Assembly: GCA_027563935.2 (NCBI GenBank) | Contig: CM050448.1 | Location: 64,531,843-64,595,842 of the forward strand | Direction: 5' to 3' | DNA from: Costus lasius | Lineage: Eukaryota > Streptophyta > Magnoliopsida > Zingiberales > Costaceae | DNA: 64,000 nucleotides | Part shown: positions 21,201 to 31,729 of the stretch, one piece after another | Layout: every line of letters begins with the position of its first letter | Numbering within the stretch: the first letter of the stretch is position 1 | Position numbers and translations under genes: made by a program | The notes under the pieces: model-generated | Database searches by the model: none | What the model saw: the letters and a program-made list of their open reading frames with translations, nothing else | Told to the model about the DNA's origin: nothing

Positions 21201-22178
21201 GATGATATCTTAATCATTGGAAATGATATTCCTGAACTGCATGCTGTTAAGGCATGGTTAGGAAAATGTTTCCAGATGAAAGATTTAGGAGAAGCAGCCT
21301 ATGTACTAGGTGTGAAGATCTACCGGGATAGATCTAAGAGGCTTCTCGGGCTGTGCCAGAGTACTTACATCGATAAAGTCCTGGAGAGATTCCATTTAGA
21401 GAATTCTAAACGTGGATATCTTCCAGTCAGACATGGTCTGAATCTTTCAAAGAGTCAGTGTCCACAAACACAGACTGAGAAAGATGAAATGGACAATACG
21501 CCTTATGCTTCGGCTATTGGGTCCATTATGTATGCGATGTTATGTACTCGCCCAGACGTCGCTTACGGGTTAAGCGTGACCAGTCGATTCCAAAGTAATC
21601 CAGGTTTGGCGCACTGGATTGCGGTCAAGAACATTTTAAAATATCTGCGGAGGACCAAAGATATGTTCTTGATATATGGTGGTCAGGAAGAACTCAGTAT
21701 AGAGGGATATACTGACGCTTCGTTCCAGTCGGACCAGGATGATTTCCGATCGCAATCAGGCTATGTTTTTAGCTTGAATGGTGGAGCAGTGGTGTGGAAA
21801 AGTTTCAAACAGTCAACTGTTGCTGATTCCACAACAGAAGCCGAGTATGTTGCAGCCTCGGAAGCATCCAAGGAGGCAGTGTGGATTCGTAAGTTCGTGA
21901 GAGAACTTGGTGTCGTTCCTTCGAGTGCTGATCCTTTGGTTATCTTCTGTGATAACACTGGAGCCATCGCACAAGCAAAGGAACCGCGGTCGCACCAGAA
22001 GTCCAAGCACATACAGAGACGGTTTCACTTGATCCGGGAGATCATTGATCGAGGCGAGATCAAAATATGCAAGGTTCATACAGATGACAATCTGGCAGAC
22101 CCGCTTACCAAGCCTCTGGCGCAGCAGAAGCATGAGAAGCACTGTAATAATATGGGTTTGAGATTTCTCAACCATTAG
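18294..22178 (+). CDS. B gag-pol polyprotein, 1294 residues, intact
   Basis: Single Ty1-copia polyprotein that would be cut by its own protease into Gag, protease, integrase and reverse transcriptase/RNase H acting in cytoplasmic particles and the nucleus. Domains in order: UBN2-type Gag (about 1-200), basic linker, zinc knuckle CFHCGQLGHWKKDC (Cys240, Cys243, His248, Cys253), protease around WVLDTAC (Asp287; note DTA rather than the usual DTG/DSG), pre-integrase HHCC (His421, His426, Cys452, Cys455), integrase triad Asp482, Asp545, Glu581 (D35E spacing), reverse transcriptase from about 815 with YVDD at 968-971, and RNase H with Asp1141, Glu1184 and Asp1220. ADPLTKPL near the C-terminus is typical of the class. 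The ATG at 18294 follows the leader and is shared by all copies. No frameshift separates gag from pol. Confidence 0.95.
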   Translation: MSFNVRSLLEREKFAGPNFSDWFGHLKIVLKAERKLYVLETAIPPQPAPNAARAVRDAYKKHVNDSIDVACLMLASMTPPLQRQHEDMSAIEIIANLKMLYAAQARTERYNLTKLFFQSKLAEGSPVGAHVLKMIGHKEALEKLGHTVNQELAVDIILQSLPPSFDAFIINFNMNKIDCTPAELLNMLLTTEETLKGKPSTSVLMVPFRNKKKGKKGKAPVKNYSKALKQKVKRSKDNRCFHCGQLGHWKKDCKALQGDKRGSIASGSGIYVTEVMLSSSTISWVLDTACGVHICSNVQELKRRRQVGQHEVDLRVGNGARVAAVAVGDYFITLPSGIVLELNNCYFVPSITKNIISIPALVRKGFAFECKTSKCVLSHDNIVYATGSINNGLYMLDMENSIQNIDNKKAKYADDSTLLWHSRLGHINEKRIKRLHEHGLLGSFSCEEIDTCKACLMGKMTKSPFLHKGQRTSGLLDLIHSDVCGPFSKHGRGGYQYFITFTDDFSRYGYVYLMRHKSESFDKFKEFKNEVQNQLGRNIKALRSDRGGEYLSHAFTDYLKECGIISQLTPPGTPQWNGVSERRNRTLLDMVRSMMSQATLPYSFWGFALETAAKVLNRVPSKAVSKTPYELWYGKQPSLTFIRIWGCEAYVKKLASGKLESRSDKCIFVGYPKETKGYYFYDPKENKVFVARTAIFLEKEFLLQEASGREIKLDENPEEGQSSQAQLDEPEPVDQVIEQPEAQISREPRRSGRIRRQPERYDGVYIIDNDEPLTYADAVSGPESARWLEAMRAEMDSMSDNQVWDLVDPPPGVIPIGCKWIFKKKIDMDGNVVTYKGRLVAKGFKQIYGLDYDETFSPVAMFKSIRILFAIAAYYDYEIWQMDVKTAFLNGNLDEDVYMTQPEGFTNPSDRHKICKLKKSIYGLKQASRSWNIRFDESISEFGFIKNEDDPCVYKRFSGSVITFLILYVDDILIIGNDIPELHAVKAWLGKCFQMKDLGEAAYVLGVKIYRDRSKRLLGLCQSTYIDKVLERFHLENSKRGYLPVRHGLNLSKSQCPQTQTEKDEMDNTPYASAIGSIMYAMLCTRPDVAYGLSVTSRFQSNPGLAHWIAVKNILKYLRRTKDMFLIYGGQEELSIEGYTDASFQSDQDDFRSQSGYVFSLNGGAVVWKSFKQSTVADSTTEAEYVAASEASKEAVWIRKFVRELGVVPSSADPLVIFCDNTGAIAQAKEPRSHQKSKHIQRRFHLIREIIDRGEIKICKVHTDDNLADPLTKPLAQQKHEKHCNNMGLRFLNH

Positions 22179-22188
22179 ATTAAGTGCA

Positions 22189-22198
22189 AGTGGGAGAT
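22189..22198 (+). other. Polypurine tract of B
   Basis: AGTGGGAGAT immediately before the TGTTGGGG of the 3' LTR. Confidence 0.85.
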
Positions 22199-23892
22199 TG
22201 TTGGGGTATGCCCTTAAGGCTAATGTTTGAGGCCTTTGGGATTGTAAAAGTATCATGTAATAAACTCTTATGTTTATAAAAGGCATGGTTATTATTCAGG
22301 TTGTTACCTTGTCTGCTGTAATAAGTGTACTTCTGAATAATGTCTCAAAGCTGTTCAGCTAGGCTGACAGGCTATAAGTCCTTAGTTGAGATATCTTGGT
22401 GAACATGAGACAGCCTTGATATGATTGAGACTGATATGAGTGCTAATCTTATAGGATGCTTCGAGCATGGAATAAGATGTAGACTCATGGGTACATTGGA
22501 TGTACTGGACAGACCCTACTGGGATATTCCATTGCTTGTCACAATGTGAATGATCCTTGTATGCAGCAAGTGGCACATGTCCTCTGACTTGAGATCACTT
22601 GTGTTTCTGAATGATGATTGTCATTGTCTTGAGGTAGTTCAATATCATTTGAAACATAATGATTATAGACTATCTTGGATGGTGAGCTTGAATCAGGTTA
22701 GGGCACTAGTGATAGATAAAGGATTGCCGTCTCCTTGTTCAAGGAGTGTGATGTTCAAAAAGGCCCCCCTTATATGAGATGATTGAGGAAGTGTATGGCC
22801 ATACCCAGATGACTATGTGCATCTGATCTAATCATGCTCATCGTATTGGAGTTACAAGCTTGACCCGCTTGTCCAATAAGAACATCCAGTGGCAAAGGAC
22901 ACATGTATGCCTTGTGAATTGAGTCACACTTGTGCCATGGTTTGGGTGTAGTCTTGGAAGACTTTTTCCTTTATATCGGGAGACAGTGATGTGTTGCTAG
23001 ATACCCCTCACTGGTCGTGATAACGAAAGTTATCGTTACCGACATTTAAAGGAAACCCTTAGGGTCGCACAATTTGGTGATATGGCTTGCTTAAGTCAGA
23101 TCGTGTGGACTGAATTGTTTCGGTTCAGTCTAAAGGGATTTAATCTCTGATTGTAAGTGAGATCTGGTCTGATCATGTTTGATTGATTAGGGCTTGAGAT
23201 CGGTAAGCTTCGATCGAGAGAGATGATGCTAGATCGGTGAGATCAAGAGCATTGTGAGATGAACGGTTAGATTGGAAACCTTAGGGTTTGGTTGATCTAG
23301 ACCGATTTGGCTTGGGCCGGTTTGGTTTGGCTTTTGGTCCAAACACATTTGCTTTGAACCGGTTCAAGGGCTTGAACGCATGGTTCATTGTTTAAGGCGT
23401 TTTGTGGAGTTTAAGATCGGTTTAGAGATCTTGAACGCATGGCTTAATGTTTTTCCTAATTTGGAAAGTCATAAGCGCATGTCTCCTTGAACGCAAATGA
23501 CAAGTGAACGCTCCATTCACTCTCGGCCTTCGCTTGCTCTCGTGACGAGACATTGGTGAAGGAGACGACATCTTGGAGAAAGGATCGGCCAAGCAAAGAA
23601 GTCTTCATCTCTTTCCTATACTCGATCAAAGACATCTTGGCATTCTTGCTAGCACAAGAGGTGCGCAAGTGAGGAGTCTTCATCACCTTTGTGTGTGAAC
23701 TTTCGGAGGAGATCAAGTTTGCTCTCTTCTTCCAAGCCGACCTCCAACCTTATGGCTATGGTATAGATCTCAACTCATAGCTTCATGTTGATTATATAGT
23801 TCATATGCGATCTACTTGAAGCCCTTTTTCCGCTATGCATGCTAGATGCGCATGTTTAGGGTTTCAACCCCTAATGTTTAGGGTTTCCTTCA
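22199..23892 (+). repeat. B 3' LTR
   Basis: 1694 bp, differing from the 5' LTR at one position by reading, which indicates a recent insertion. Its outer end lies 264 bp from the oppositely oriented LTR of C. Confidence 0.96.
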
Positions 23893-23897
23893 CAGCC

Positions 23898-24156
23898 CAA
23901 TGCCGCCACCTTCAAGCCCTCAATGGAGATGGTTCCCTTGCCTCCAAGTGAACCGAATCTCCTCCAATGCTCAATAGACTTTCGGCCAAGTGGGTGAAGG
24001 GATGATACCTCCTCAATCAGCTCGCCCTCAAGGTCCAAAGAGATGGAACTCTCGGCCACACAAGCTGCAGGTTGCCGAATGAGAACTCCTCAAGAATCCG
24101 CCACCAAGCTTCAATCTCCTCTCGGCCAAGGTGGAAGTGGTGGCTGAAGTGTGAGC
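23898..24156 (-). repeat. G 3' LTR, fragment 2 (between B and C)
   Basis: CAATGCCGCC... to GAAGTGTGAGC, the direct continuation of fragment 1 when compared with 48997-49255. It ends with TGAGC (24152-24156), the left target duplication of C. Confidence 0.92.
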
Positions 24157-25834
24157 TGAAGGTCCCCTAAAGGGGGCGAAACCCTAAAGCATTGGCGCAT
24201 ATGGAAGATGCAAGCAGCGGAAAGGGGGTTTCTAGATCTTGCATGCTATATGATTAACAAAAAGAACCCGATTGCATATAGAGAAGGATCATACCATAGC
24301 CATTTCTAGATGGCGCCTTGGAAACAAAGATCAAACTGGATCTTCTCCAGAGGTGACGCACACAATTGATGTCGCCTACTCCTCCTTGCGATCCTTGTGC
24401 TAGCAAGGTCCAAAGATGTCTTTGTCGAGTGAAAGGGAAAAAGAACTTCTTGGCTTGGCGATTTTTCCTTATCGTCTATTCCTCTCCTCCACGCAAGAAT
24501 GCCCCAAGAGCCAAAGCCGAATTGGCGACAAAGCGTGAAGGCGTGAAGAGGAAAACGTGAAAACGTGGTCACGTTGAGAAGTGCTATCCAAAAATAGCAT
24601 ATAACTTCTCCACATGCGATATTGGGTTTACCCCAATCGCAAACTCCACTTCACCCTTGAACCATGCGCTCATTCATGAGCCGGTTCACTTGAATTTGGT
24701 TCAATAACCAAATAAACCAAGCCATAAGTCCAGATCACATTAAAACCCTAAGGTATTTGATCTGACCGTTCATCTCCTGATGCTCTTGATCTCACCGATC
24801 CAGCATCCATTCTCTCAATCGAAGCTTACCGATCTCAAGCCCTAATCAATCAAACATGATCAGACCAGATCTCACTTACAATCAGAGATTAAATCCCTTT
24901 AAACTGAACCTGAACAATTCAGTCCACACGATCTGACTTAAGTAAGCCATATCATCAAATTGTGCGACCCTGAGGGTTTCCTTTAAATGTCGGTAACGAT
25001 AACTTACGTTATCACGATCAGTGAGGGGTATCTAGCAACACATCACTGTCTCCCGATATAAAGAAAAGAGTCTTCCAAGACTACACCCAAACCACAGCAC
25101 AAGTGTGAATCCAACTCACAAGGCATACATAATTCCTTTGCCACTGGATGTTCTTATTGGACAAGCCTGTCAAGCTTGTAACTCCAATATGATGAGCATG
25201 ATTAGATCAGATGAACACAGTCACCTGGGTATGGCCATACACTATTCTCAATCATCTCATCCAGGGGGCCCCTTTAGAACATCACACTCCTTAAACAAGG
25301 AGAAGGCAATCCTTTGTCTATCACTAGTGCCCTAACCTGACTCAAGCTCACCATCCAAGATAGTCTATAATCATTATGTTTCAAATGATATTGAACTACC
25401 TCAAAACAATGACAATCATCATTTAGAAAACACAAGTGATCTCAAGTCAGAGGAAATGTGCCACTTGTCGCAATCAAGGATTATTCACATTGTGACAGAC
25501 AATTGAATATCCTAGTAGGGTCTGTCCAGTACATCCAATGTACCCATGAGTCTACATCTTATTCCATGCTCGAAGCATCCTATAAGATTAGAACACATAT
25601 TAGTCTCAATCATATCAAGGCTGTCTCATATTCACCAAGATATCTCGACTAAGGACAAAACTGCATGTCAGCCCAGCTGAACAGCTTTGAGACATTATTC
25701 AGAAGTACAATAATTGCAGCAGACAATATAACAACCTGAATAACAACCATGCCTTTATAAACATAAGAGTTTATACATGATACTGATACAATCCCAAGGC
25801 CTCAAACATTAGCCTTAAGGGCATACCCCCAACA
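24157..25834 (-). repeat. C 3' LTR
   Basis: TGAAGGTCCCC...ACCCCCAACA on the plus strand, 1678 bp, paired with 40920-42597. GNRA hairpin at 24998-25013 (loop GTAA in sense). Confidence 0.95.
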
Positions 25835-25844
25835 ATCTCCCACT
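25835..25844 (-). other. Polypurine tract of C
   Basis: AGTGGGAGAT in sense, next to the 3' LTR. Confidence 0.8.
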
Positions 25845-25849
25845 TGCAC

Positions 25850-28800
25850 TTAATCTAATGGTTGTGGGAGAGGCTTCTCATGCTTCTGCTGCGCCAGAGG
25901 CTTAGTAAGCGGGTCTGCCAGATTGTCATCAGTATGAACCTTGCAGACTTTGATCTCGCAACGATCTATGATCTCCCGGATCAAGTGAAACCGTCTCTGT
26001 ATGTGCTTGGACTTCTGGTGCGACCGTGGTTCCTTTGCCTGTGCGATTGCTCCAGTGTTATCACAGAAGATAACCAAAGGATCTGCACTCGAAGGAACAA
26101 CACCAAGTTCTCTCACGAACTTACGAATCCACACTGCCTCCTTGGATGCTTCCGAGGCTGCAACATACTCGGCTTCTGTTGTGGAATCAGCAACAGTTGA
26201 CTGTTTGAAACTCTTCCACACCACTGCTCCTCCATTCAAGCTAAAAACATAGCCTGATTGCGATCGGAAATCATCCTGGTCCGACTGGAACGAAGCGTCA
26301 GTATATCCTTCAATACTGAGTTCTTCCTGACCACCATATATCAAGAACATATCTTTGGTCCTCCGCAGATATTTTAAAATGTTCTTGACTGCAATCCAGT
26401 GTGCCTGACCTGGATTACTTTGGAACCGACTGGTCACGCTTAACCCGTAAGCAACGTCAGGGCGAGTACACAACATCGCATACATTATGGACCCAATAGC
26501 CGAAGCATAAGGCGTATTGTCCATTTCATCTTTCTCAGTCTGTGTTTGTGGACACTGACTCTTCGAAAGATTCAGACCATGTCTGACTGGAAGATATCCT
26601 CTCTTAGAATTCTCTAAGTGGAATCTCTCCAGGACTTTATCGATGTAAGTACTCTGGCACAGCCCGAGAAGCCTCTTAGATCTATCCCTGTAGATCTTTA
26701 CACCTAATACATAGGCTGCTTCTCCTAGATCTTTCATCTGGAAACATTTCCTTAACCATGCCTTAACCGCATGCATTTCAGGAATGTCATTTCCAATGAT
26801 CAAGATGTCATCGACGTAGAGGACTAGGAAAGTAATCACGCTCCCACTAAACCTCTTATATACACACGGGTCATCTTCGTTCTTGATGAAACCAAATTCA
26901 GTGACTGATTCATCAAAATGAATATTCCAGCTTCTTGATGCTTGCTTAAGTCCATAAATGGACTTCTTTAACTTGCATATCTTATGACGATCTGATGGAT
27001 TAGTGAAACCTTCTGGTTGTGTCATGTACACATCCTCATCCAGATTTCCATTCAGGAAAGCTGTCTTCACATCCATTTGCCAGATCTCATAATCATAATA
27101 TGCAGCTATCGCGAAAAGAATCCGAATAGACTTAAACATAGCTACAGGTGAGAAAGTTTCATCATAATCTATCCCGTAGATTTGTTTGAAACCTTTCACA
27201 ACTAGCCTGCCTTTATAGGTAACCACGTTACCATCCATGTCAATCTTCTTCTTGAAGATCCATTTACAGCCTATAGGGATAACTCCCGGAGGCGGATCAA
27301 CCAAATCCCAAACTTGGTTATCTGACATGGAGTCCATCTCGGCTCGCATAGCTTCAAGCCATCTTGCTGACTCCGGTCCACTGACCGCATCCGCATAAGT
27401 GTGGGGTTCATCATTATCAATGATGTAGACTCCGTCATAGCGCTCAGGCTGTCGACGGATCCTTCCCGATCTTCGCGGTTCCCATGATATCTGAGACTCA
27501 GGTTGTTCAATAACCTGATCTACCGGCTCAGGCTCATCCAACTGTGCTTGACTACTTTGTCCTTCCTCTGGATTCTCATCCAGCTTTATTTCTCTCCCAC
27601 TGGCCTCTTGCAGAAGAAACTCCTTCTCAAGAAATATGGCCGTCCGAGCAACAAATACCTTGTTATCTTTGGGATCGTAGAAATAATAACCCTTAGTTTC
27701 CTTAGGGTAACCGACAAAGATACATTTCTCAGATCTGCTCTCTAGTTTCCCAGAGGTGAGCTTTTTGACATAAGCCTCGTAGCCCCAGATCCTGATAAAT
27801 GACAAGCTTGGCTGTTTCCCATACCATAACTCATATGGAGTCTTAGAAACTGCCTTGGATGGCACTCGGTTTAGTACCTTTGCAGCTGTTTCCAGTGCAA
27901 AACCCCAAAAGGAATATGGAAGAGTAGCCTGACTCATCATAGAACGAACCATATCAAGTAACGTTCTATTTCTCCTCTCGGACACACCATTCCATTGCGG
28001 TGTTCCTGGCGGAGTGAGCTGTGAGATAATCCCACACTCCTTCAGATAGTCAGTAAACGCATGACTTAGGTATTCTCCACCTCGATCAGAACGAAGTGCC
28101 TTGATATTTCGGCCTAGCTGATTCTGTACTTCATTTTTGAACTCTTTGAACTTGTCAAAAGATTCACTTTTATGTCTCATTAAATAGACATACCCATATC
28201 TACTGAAATCATCAGTAAAGGTAATGAAGTACTGATAGCCACCTCTGGCATGTTTACTAAATGGCCCACACACATCACTGTGTATAAGGTCAAGTAAACC
28301 TGAAGCCCTTTGACCTTTGTGAGGAAAAGGTGACTTCATCATTTTACCCATTAAACAAGCTTTGCATGTATCAATCTCCTCATAGGAGAATGATCCCAGC
28401 AGTCCATGATCATGCAACCGCTTAATGCGTTTCTTGTTAATATGGCCTAAACGACTATGCCATAGCAAGGTGCTGTCATCAGCATACTTGGCTTTCTTAT
28501 TATCAATATTTTGTATAGAACATTCCATGTCCAACATGAATAACCCATTGTTAATTGAACCAGTTGCATAAACAATATTATCAAGAGAAAGAACACACTT
28601 TGAAATATTGCATTCAAAGGAAAACCCCTTCCTGACAAGAGCAGGAATGGAGATAATATTTTTAGTAATACTGGGAACAAAGTAACAATTGTCTAGTTCC
28701 AATACAAGTCCAGATGGTAAAGAAATGAAATAGTTTCCTACAGCAACAGCAGCAACCCGTGCCCCGTTTCCTACTCGTAGGTCCACCTCATGCTGTCCCA

Positions 28801-29719
28801 CCTGCCTTCTTTTCTTGAGTTCCTGTACATTTGAACAAATGTGAACTCCACATGCAGTGTCCAACACCCATGATATAGAAGAAGATGAAAACATGACTTC
28901 AGTCACGTATATACCTGAGCCAGAAGCGAAGCTTCCCCTCTTATCACCTTGGAGCGCTTTACAGTCCTTTTTCCAGTGACCCAGCTGGCCACAGTGGAAA
29001 CATCTGTATTCCTTTGACCGCTTCACCTTTTGCTTCAGAGCCTTGCTGTAATTCTTGACAGGGGCCTTGCCCTTCTTCCTCTTCTTCTTGTTCCTAGAAG
29101 GAACCATTAAGACAGAGGTTGAAGGCTTTCCCTTCAGAGTTTCCTCAGTAGTCAAGAGCATATTCAACAGCTCTGCCGGAGTATAGTCGATTTTGTTCAT
29201 ATTAAAGTTAATAATGAACGCATCGAAAGAGGGCAGGAGAGACTGCAGAATAATGTCTACAGCAAGCTCCTGATTGATGGTATGCTCCAGTTTCTCCAGA
29301 GCCTCCTTGTGCCCAATCATCTTGAGCACTTGAGCTCCCACTGGGCTCCCTTCAGCCAGTTTGCTCTGAAAGAAAAGCTTTGTCAGATTATAGCGTTCTG
29401 TCCTCGCCTGTGCAGCATACAGCATCTTGAGGTTCGCTATAATCTCTATAGCCGACATATCCTCATGCTGACGCTGCAGTGGTGGCGTCATAAACGCTAG
29501 CATTAGGCAAGCAACATCTATGCTATCACTGACGTGCTTTTCATAGGCTTCCCGAACCGCCCTTGCGGCGTTCGGTGCGGGCTGAGGCGGTATCGCCGTC
29601 TCGAGGACATACAGTTTCCTCTCTGCCTTAAGAACAATCTTAAGGTGTCCAAACCAGTCTGAGAAGTTCGGCCCAGCAAACTTCTCTCTTTCCAGTAGGG
29701 ATCGCACATTGAAGTTCAT
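25850..29719 (-). CDS. C gag-pol polyprotein, 1289 residues, altered C-terminus
   Basis: Open throughout with the same domain order as B: Gag, CCHC knuckle, DTA-type protease, integrase with D,D35E triad, YVDD reverse transcriptase, RNase H. The last residues differ: after QQKHEK the usual tail HCNNMGLRFLNH is replaced by PLPQPLD, because about 31 bp present in A, B, D and E near the stop is replaced by about 11 bp (around 25865-25876). RNase H catalytic residues are upstream and unaffected. Some conserved positions also differ, for example VKGF instead of AKGF in reverse transcriptase and WGYEAY instead of WGCEAY. Transcription is doubtful because D (9.4 kb) sits between the promoter LTR and this frame. 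Confidence 0.9.
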   Translation of the reverse strand: MNFNVRSLLEREKFAGPNFSDWFGHLKIVLKAERKLYVLETAIPPQPAPNAARAVREAYEKHVSDSIDVACLMLAFMTPPLQRQHEDMSAIEIIANLKMLYAAQARTERYNLTKLFFQSKLAEGSPVGAQVLKMIGHKEALEKLEHTINQELAVDIILQSLLPSFDAFIINFNMNKIDYTPAELLNMLLTTEETLKGKPSTSVLMVPSRNKKKRKKGKAPVKNYSKALKQKVKRSKEYRCFHCGQLGHWKKDCKALQGDKRGSFASGSGIYVTEVMFSSSSISWVLDTACGVHICSNVQELKKRRQVGQHEVDLRVGNGARVAAVAVGNYFISLPSGLVLELDNCYFVPSITKNIISIPALVRKGFSFECNISKCVLSLDNIVYATGSINNGLFMLDMECSIQNIDNKKAKYADDSTLLWHSRLGHINKKRIKRLHDHGLLGSFSYEEIDTCKACLMGKMMKSPFPHKGQRASGLLDLIHSDVCGPFSKHARGGYQYFITFTDDFSRYGYVYLMRHKSESFDKFKEFKNEVQNQLGRNIKALRSDRGGEYLSHAFTDYLKECGIISQLTPPGTPQWNGVSERRNRTLLDMVRSMMSQATLPYSFWGFALETAAKVLNRVPSKAVSKTPYELWYGKQPSLSFIRIWGYEAYVKKLTSGKLESRSEKCIFVGYPKETKGYYFYDPKDNKVFVARTAIFLEKEFLLQEASGREIKLDENPEEGQSSQAQLDEPEPVDQVIEQPESQISWEPRRSGRIRRQPERYDGVYIIDNDEPHTYADAVSGPESARWLEAMRAEMDSMSDNQVWDLVDPPPGVIPIGCKWIFKKKIDMDGNVVTYKGRLVVKGFKQIYGIDYDETFSPVAMFKSIRILFAIAAYYDYEIWQMDVKTAFLNGNLDEDVYMTQPEGFTNPSDRHKICKLKKSIYGLKQASRSWNIHFDESVTEFGFIKNEDDPCVYKRFSGSVITFLVLYVDDILIIGNDIPEMHAVKAWLRKCFQMKDLGEAAYVLGVKIYRDRSKRLLGLCQSTYIDKVLERFHLENSKRGYLPVRHGLNLSKSQCPQTQTEKDEMDNTPYASAIGSIMYAMLCTRPDVAYGLSVTSRFQSNPGQAHWIAVKNILKYLRRTKDMFLIYGGQEELSIEGYTDASFQSDQDDFRSQSGYVFSLNGGAVVWKSFKQSTVADSTTEAEYVAASEASKEAVWIRKFVRELGVVPSSADPLVIFCDNTGAIAQAKEPRSHQKSKHIQRRFHLIREIIDRCEIKVCKVHTDDNLADPLTKPLAQQKHEKPLPQPLD

Positions 29720-30018
29720 GGTGTTCGTTGCTGCAGAAATCTACAACAATGCAAGAACAGCAAGGTCAGTATCAATGTCAAGAATCAATCAGGACTTAAG
29801 AATGATTCTTTTTCTCACTATTTTTGCTGACTGAAAAATCCATTAAACAGTCCGAAAGAGTATCACTCTTTTAGTGAGATGGGATCCAGATTTCATACTT
29901 GGTCTCCGCGTCCCGCTCAGGCGAGATAAGATGCATAGAGAGTACAAGCACTAATCTCTGGTAGGCTGTCCCAGCCAATCGCCAACCCGTGCGATTCCCC
30001 TTCATCTGGGCAATCCAG
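29720..30018 (-). other. C leader, gag-proximal part
   Basis: 299 bp homologous to the other leaders, holding hairpins 3 and 4 (29829-29871; the inner stem base is changed but GACTG/CAGTC pairing is kept). It ends at TCCAG (30014-30018), the duplication of D. Confidence 0.75.
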
Positions 30019-31709
30019 TGAAGGAACCCCTAACTAAGGGGGAAGAAACCCTAAGCATGCTCATCTATCATGCATAGCGGAAAGAGGGCTTCAAGTCAAG
30101 ATCGGATATGAAACAATATGATCAACTTGAAACTAGAAATCATACCAATGCCATGGACTTGGATCTCGGCTTGGAAGAAGAGATCAAGATAGGTCTCCTC
30201 CAAAGTGTGCCACACACAAGATGAAGTTGGCTCACTCCTTGGGGTCGCTTGTGCTAGCAAGTCACTCAAGGAATCTTCACTTGTCGAATGGAAGGGATGA
30301 TGAACTTCCTTGTTGCCGAGAGTTCCTCTTTGCCCCAGCTCTCCTTCTCGTCGTCAACCACACCTCAACCAATGTCCAAGGCGTTGATGAGAAGAGTTCC
30401 AACGCATAAGCGTTTTTGGCGTTAAGTGAAACCGGCCCCCTTTGATGACTTTCCATAAATGGAAGCTCATCAAAGCATGCGCTCAAGCCATAACCCAAAC
30501 GCATTTGAGCATTGAACCATGCGTTCACAATTGTGAACCGGTTCAAGCTAAACCGTTCGATTCAACTTTGGTTCATGAACCAAACCGAAATGGCTCAAGC
30601 CATGTGGTCTAGACCATATTGAACCCCAAGGCTCATGATCTAACCATTCATCACCTGATGCCCCTGATCTTTCCGATCTAGCATCATCTCTCTTGATCGA
30701 AGCTTACCGATCTCAAGCCTTAATCAATCAAACATGATCAGACCAGATCTCACTTACAATCAGAGATAAAATCCCTTTAATCTGAACTCAAAGAATCCAG
30801 TCCATTCGATCTGACTCAAGTAAGCCATATCATCAAATTGTGCGACCCTGAGGGTTTCCTCTAAATGTCGGTAACGATAACTTACGTTATCACGATCAGT
30901 GAGGGGTATCTAGCAACACATCACTGTCTCCCGATATAAAGGAAAGAGTCTTCCAAGACTACTCCCAAACCATTGCACAAGTGTGACTCCATTCACAAGG
31001 CATACATGTGTCCTTTGCCACTGGATGTTCTTATTGGACAAGCGGGTCAAGCTTGTAACTCCAATACGATGAGCATGATTAGATCAGATGCACATTGTCA
31101 TCTGGGCATGGCCATACACTATCTCAATCATCTCATATAGGGGGCCCATTAGAACATCACACTCCTTAAACAAGGAGACGGCAATCCTATGTCTATCACT
31201 AGTGCTCTAACCTGATTCAAGCTCACCATCCAAGATAGTCTATAATCATTATGTTTCAAATGATATTGAACTACCTCAAAACAATGACAATCATCATTTA
31301 GAAACACAAGTGATCTCAAGTCAAAGGACATGTGCCACTTAGTGCTCACAAGGATCATTCACATTGTGACAAGCAATGGAATATCCGAGTAGGGTCTGTC
31401 CAGTACATCCAATGTACCCATGAGTCTACATCTTATTCCATGCTCGAAGCATCCTATAAGATTAGCACTCATATTAGTCTCAATCATATCAAGGCTGTCT
31501 CATGTTCACCAAGATATCTCGACTAAGGACATATAGCCTGTCAGCCTAGCTGAACAGCTTTGAGACATTATTCAGAAGTACACTTATTACCGCAGACAAG
31601 GTAACAACCTGAATAATAACCATGCCTTTTATAAACACTTGAGTTTATTACATGATACTTATACAATCCCAAAGGCCTCAAACATTAGCCTTAAGGGCAT
31701 ACCCCAACA
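30019..31709 (-). repeat. D 3' LTR
   Basis: TGAAGGAACCCC...ACCCCAACA on the plus strand, 1691 bp, apparently identical to 37691-39381. GNRA hairpin at 30876-30891. Confidence 0.96.
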
Positions 31710-31719
31710 ATCTCCCACT
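31710..31719 (-). other. Polypurine tract of D
   Basis: AGTGGGAGAT in sense, abutting the 3' LTR. Confidence 0.85.
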
Positions 31720-31729
31720 TGCACTTAAT

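Larger units (their letters stand above)
14749..23892 (+). mobile_element. B: intact Ty1-copia (Angela/BARE-like) element
   Basis: 9144 bp, with perfect CAGCC duplications (14744-14748 and 23893-23897), two 1694-bp LTRs that differ at one site by reading (14937 C versus 22387 T), PBS, leader, uninterrupted gag-pol and polypurine tract. Everything needed for autonomous transposition appears present. It belongs with D in a sub-group that lacks the tRNA-like leader segment. Confidence 0.96.
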
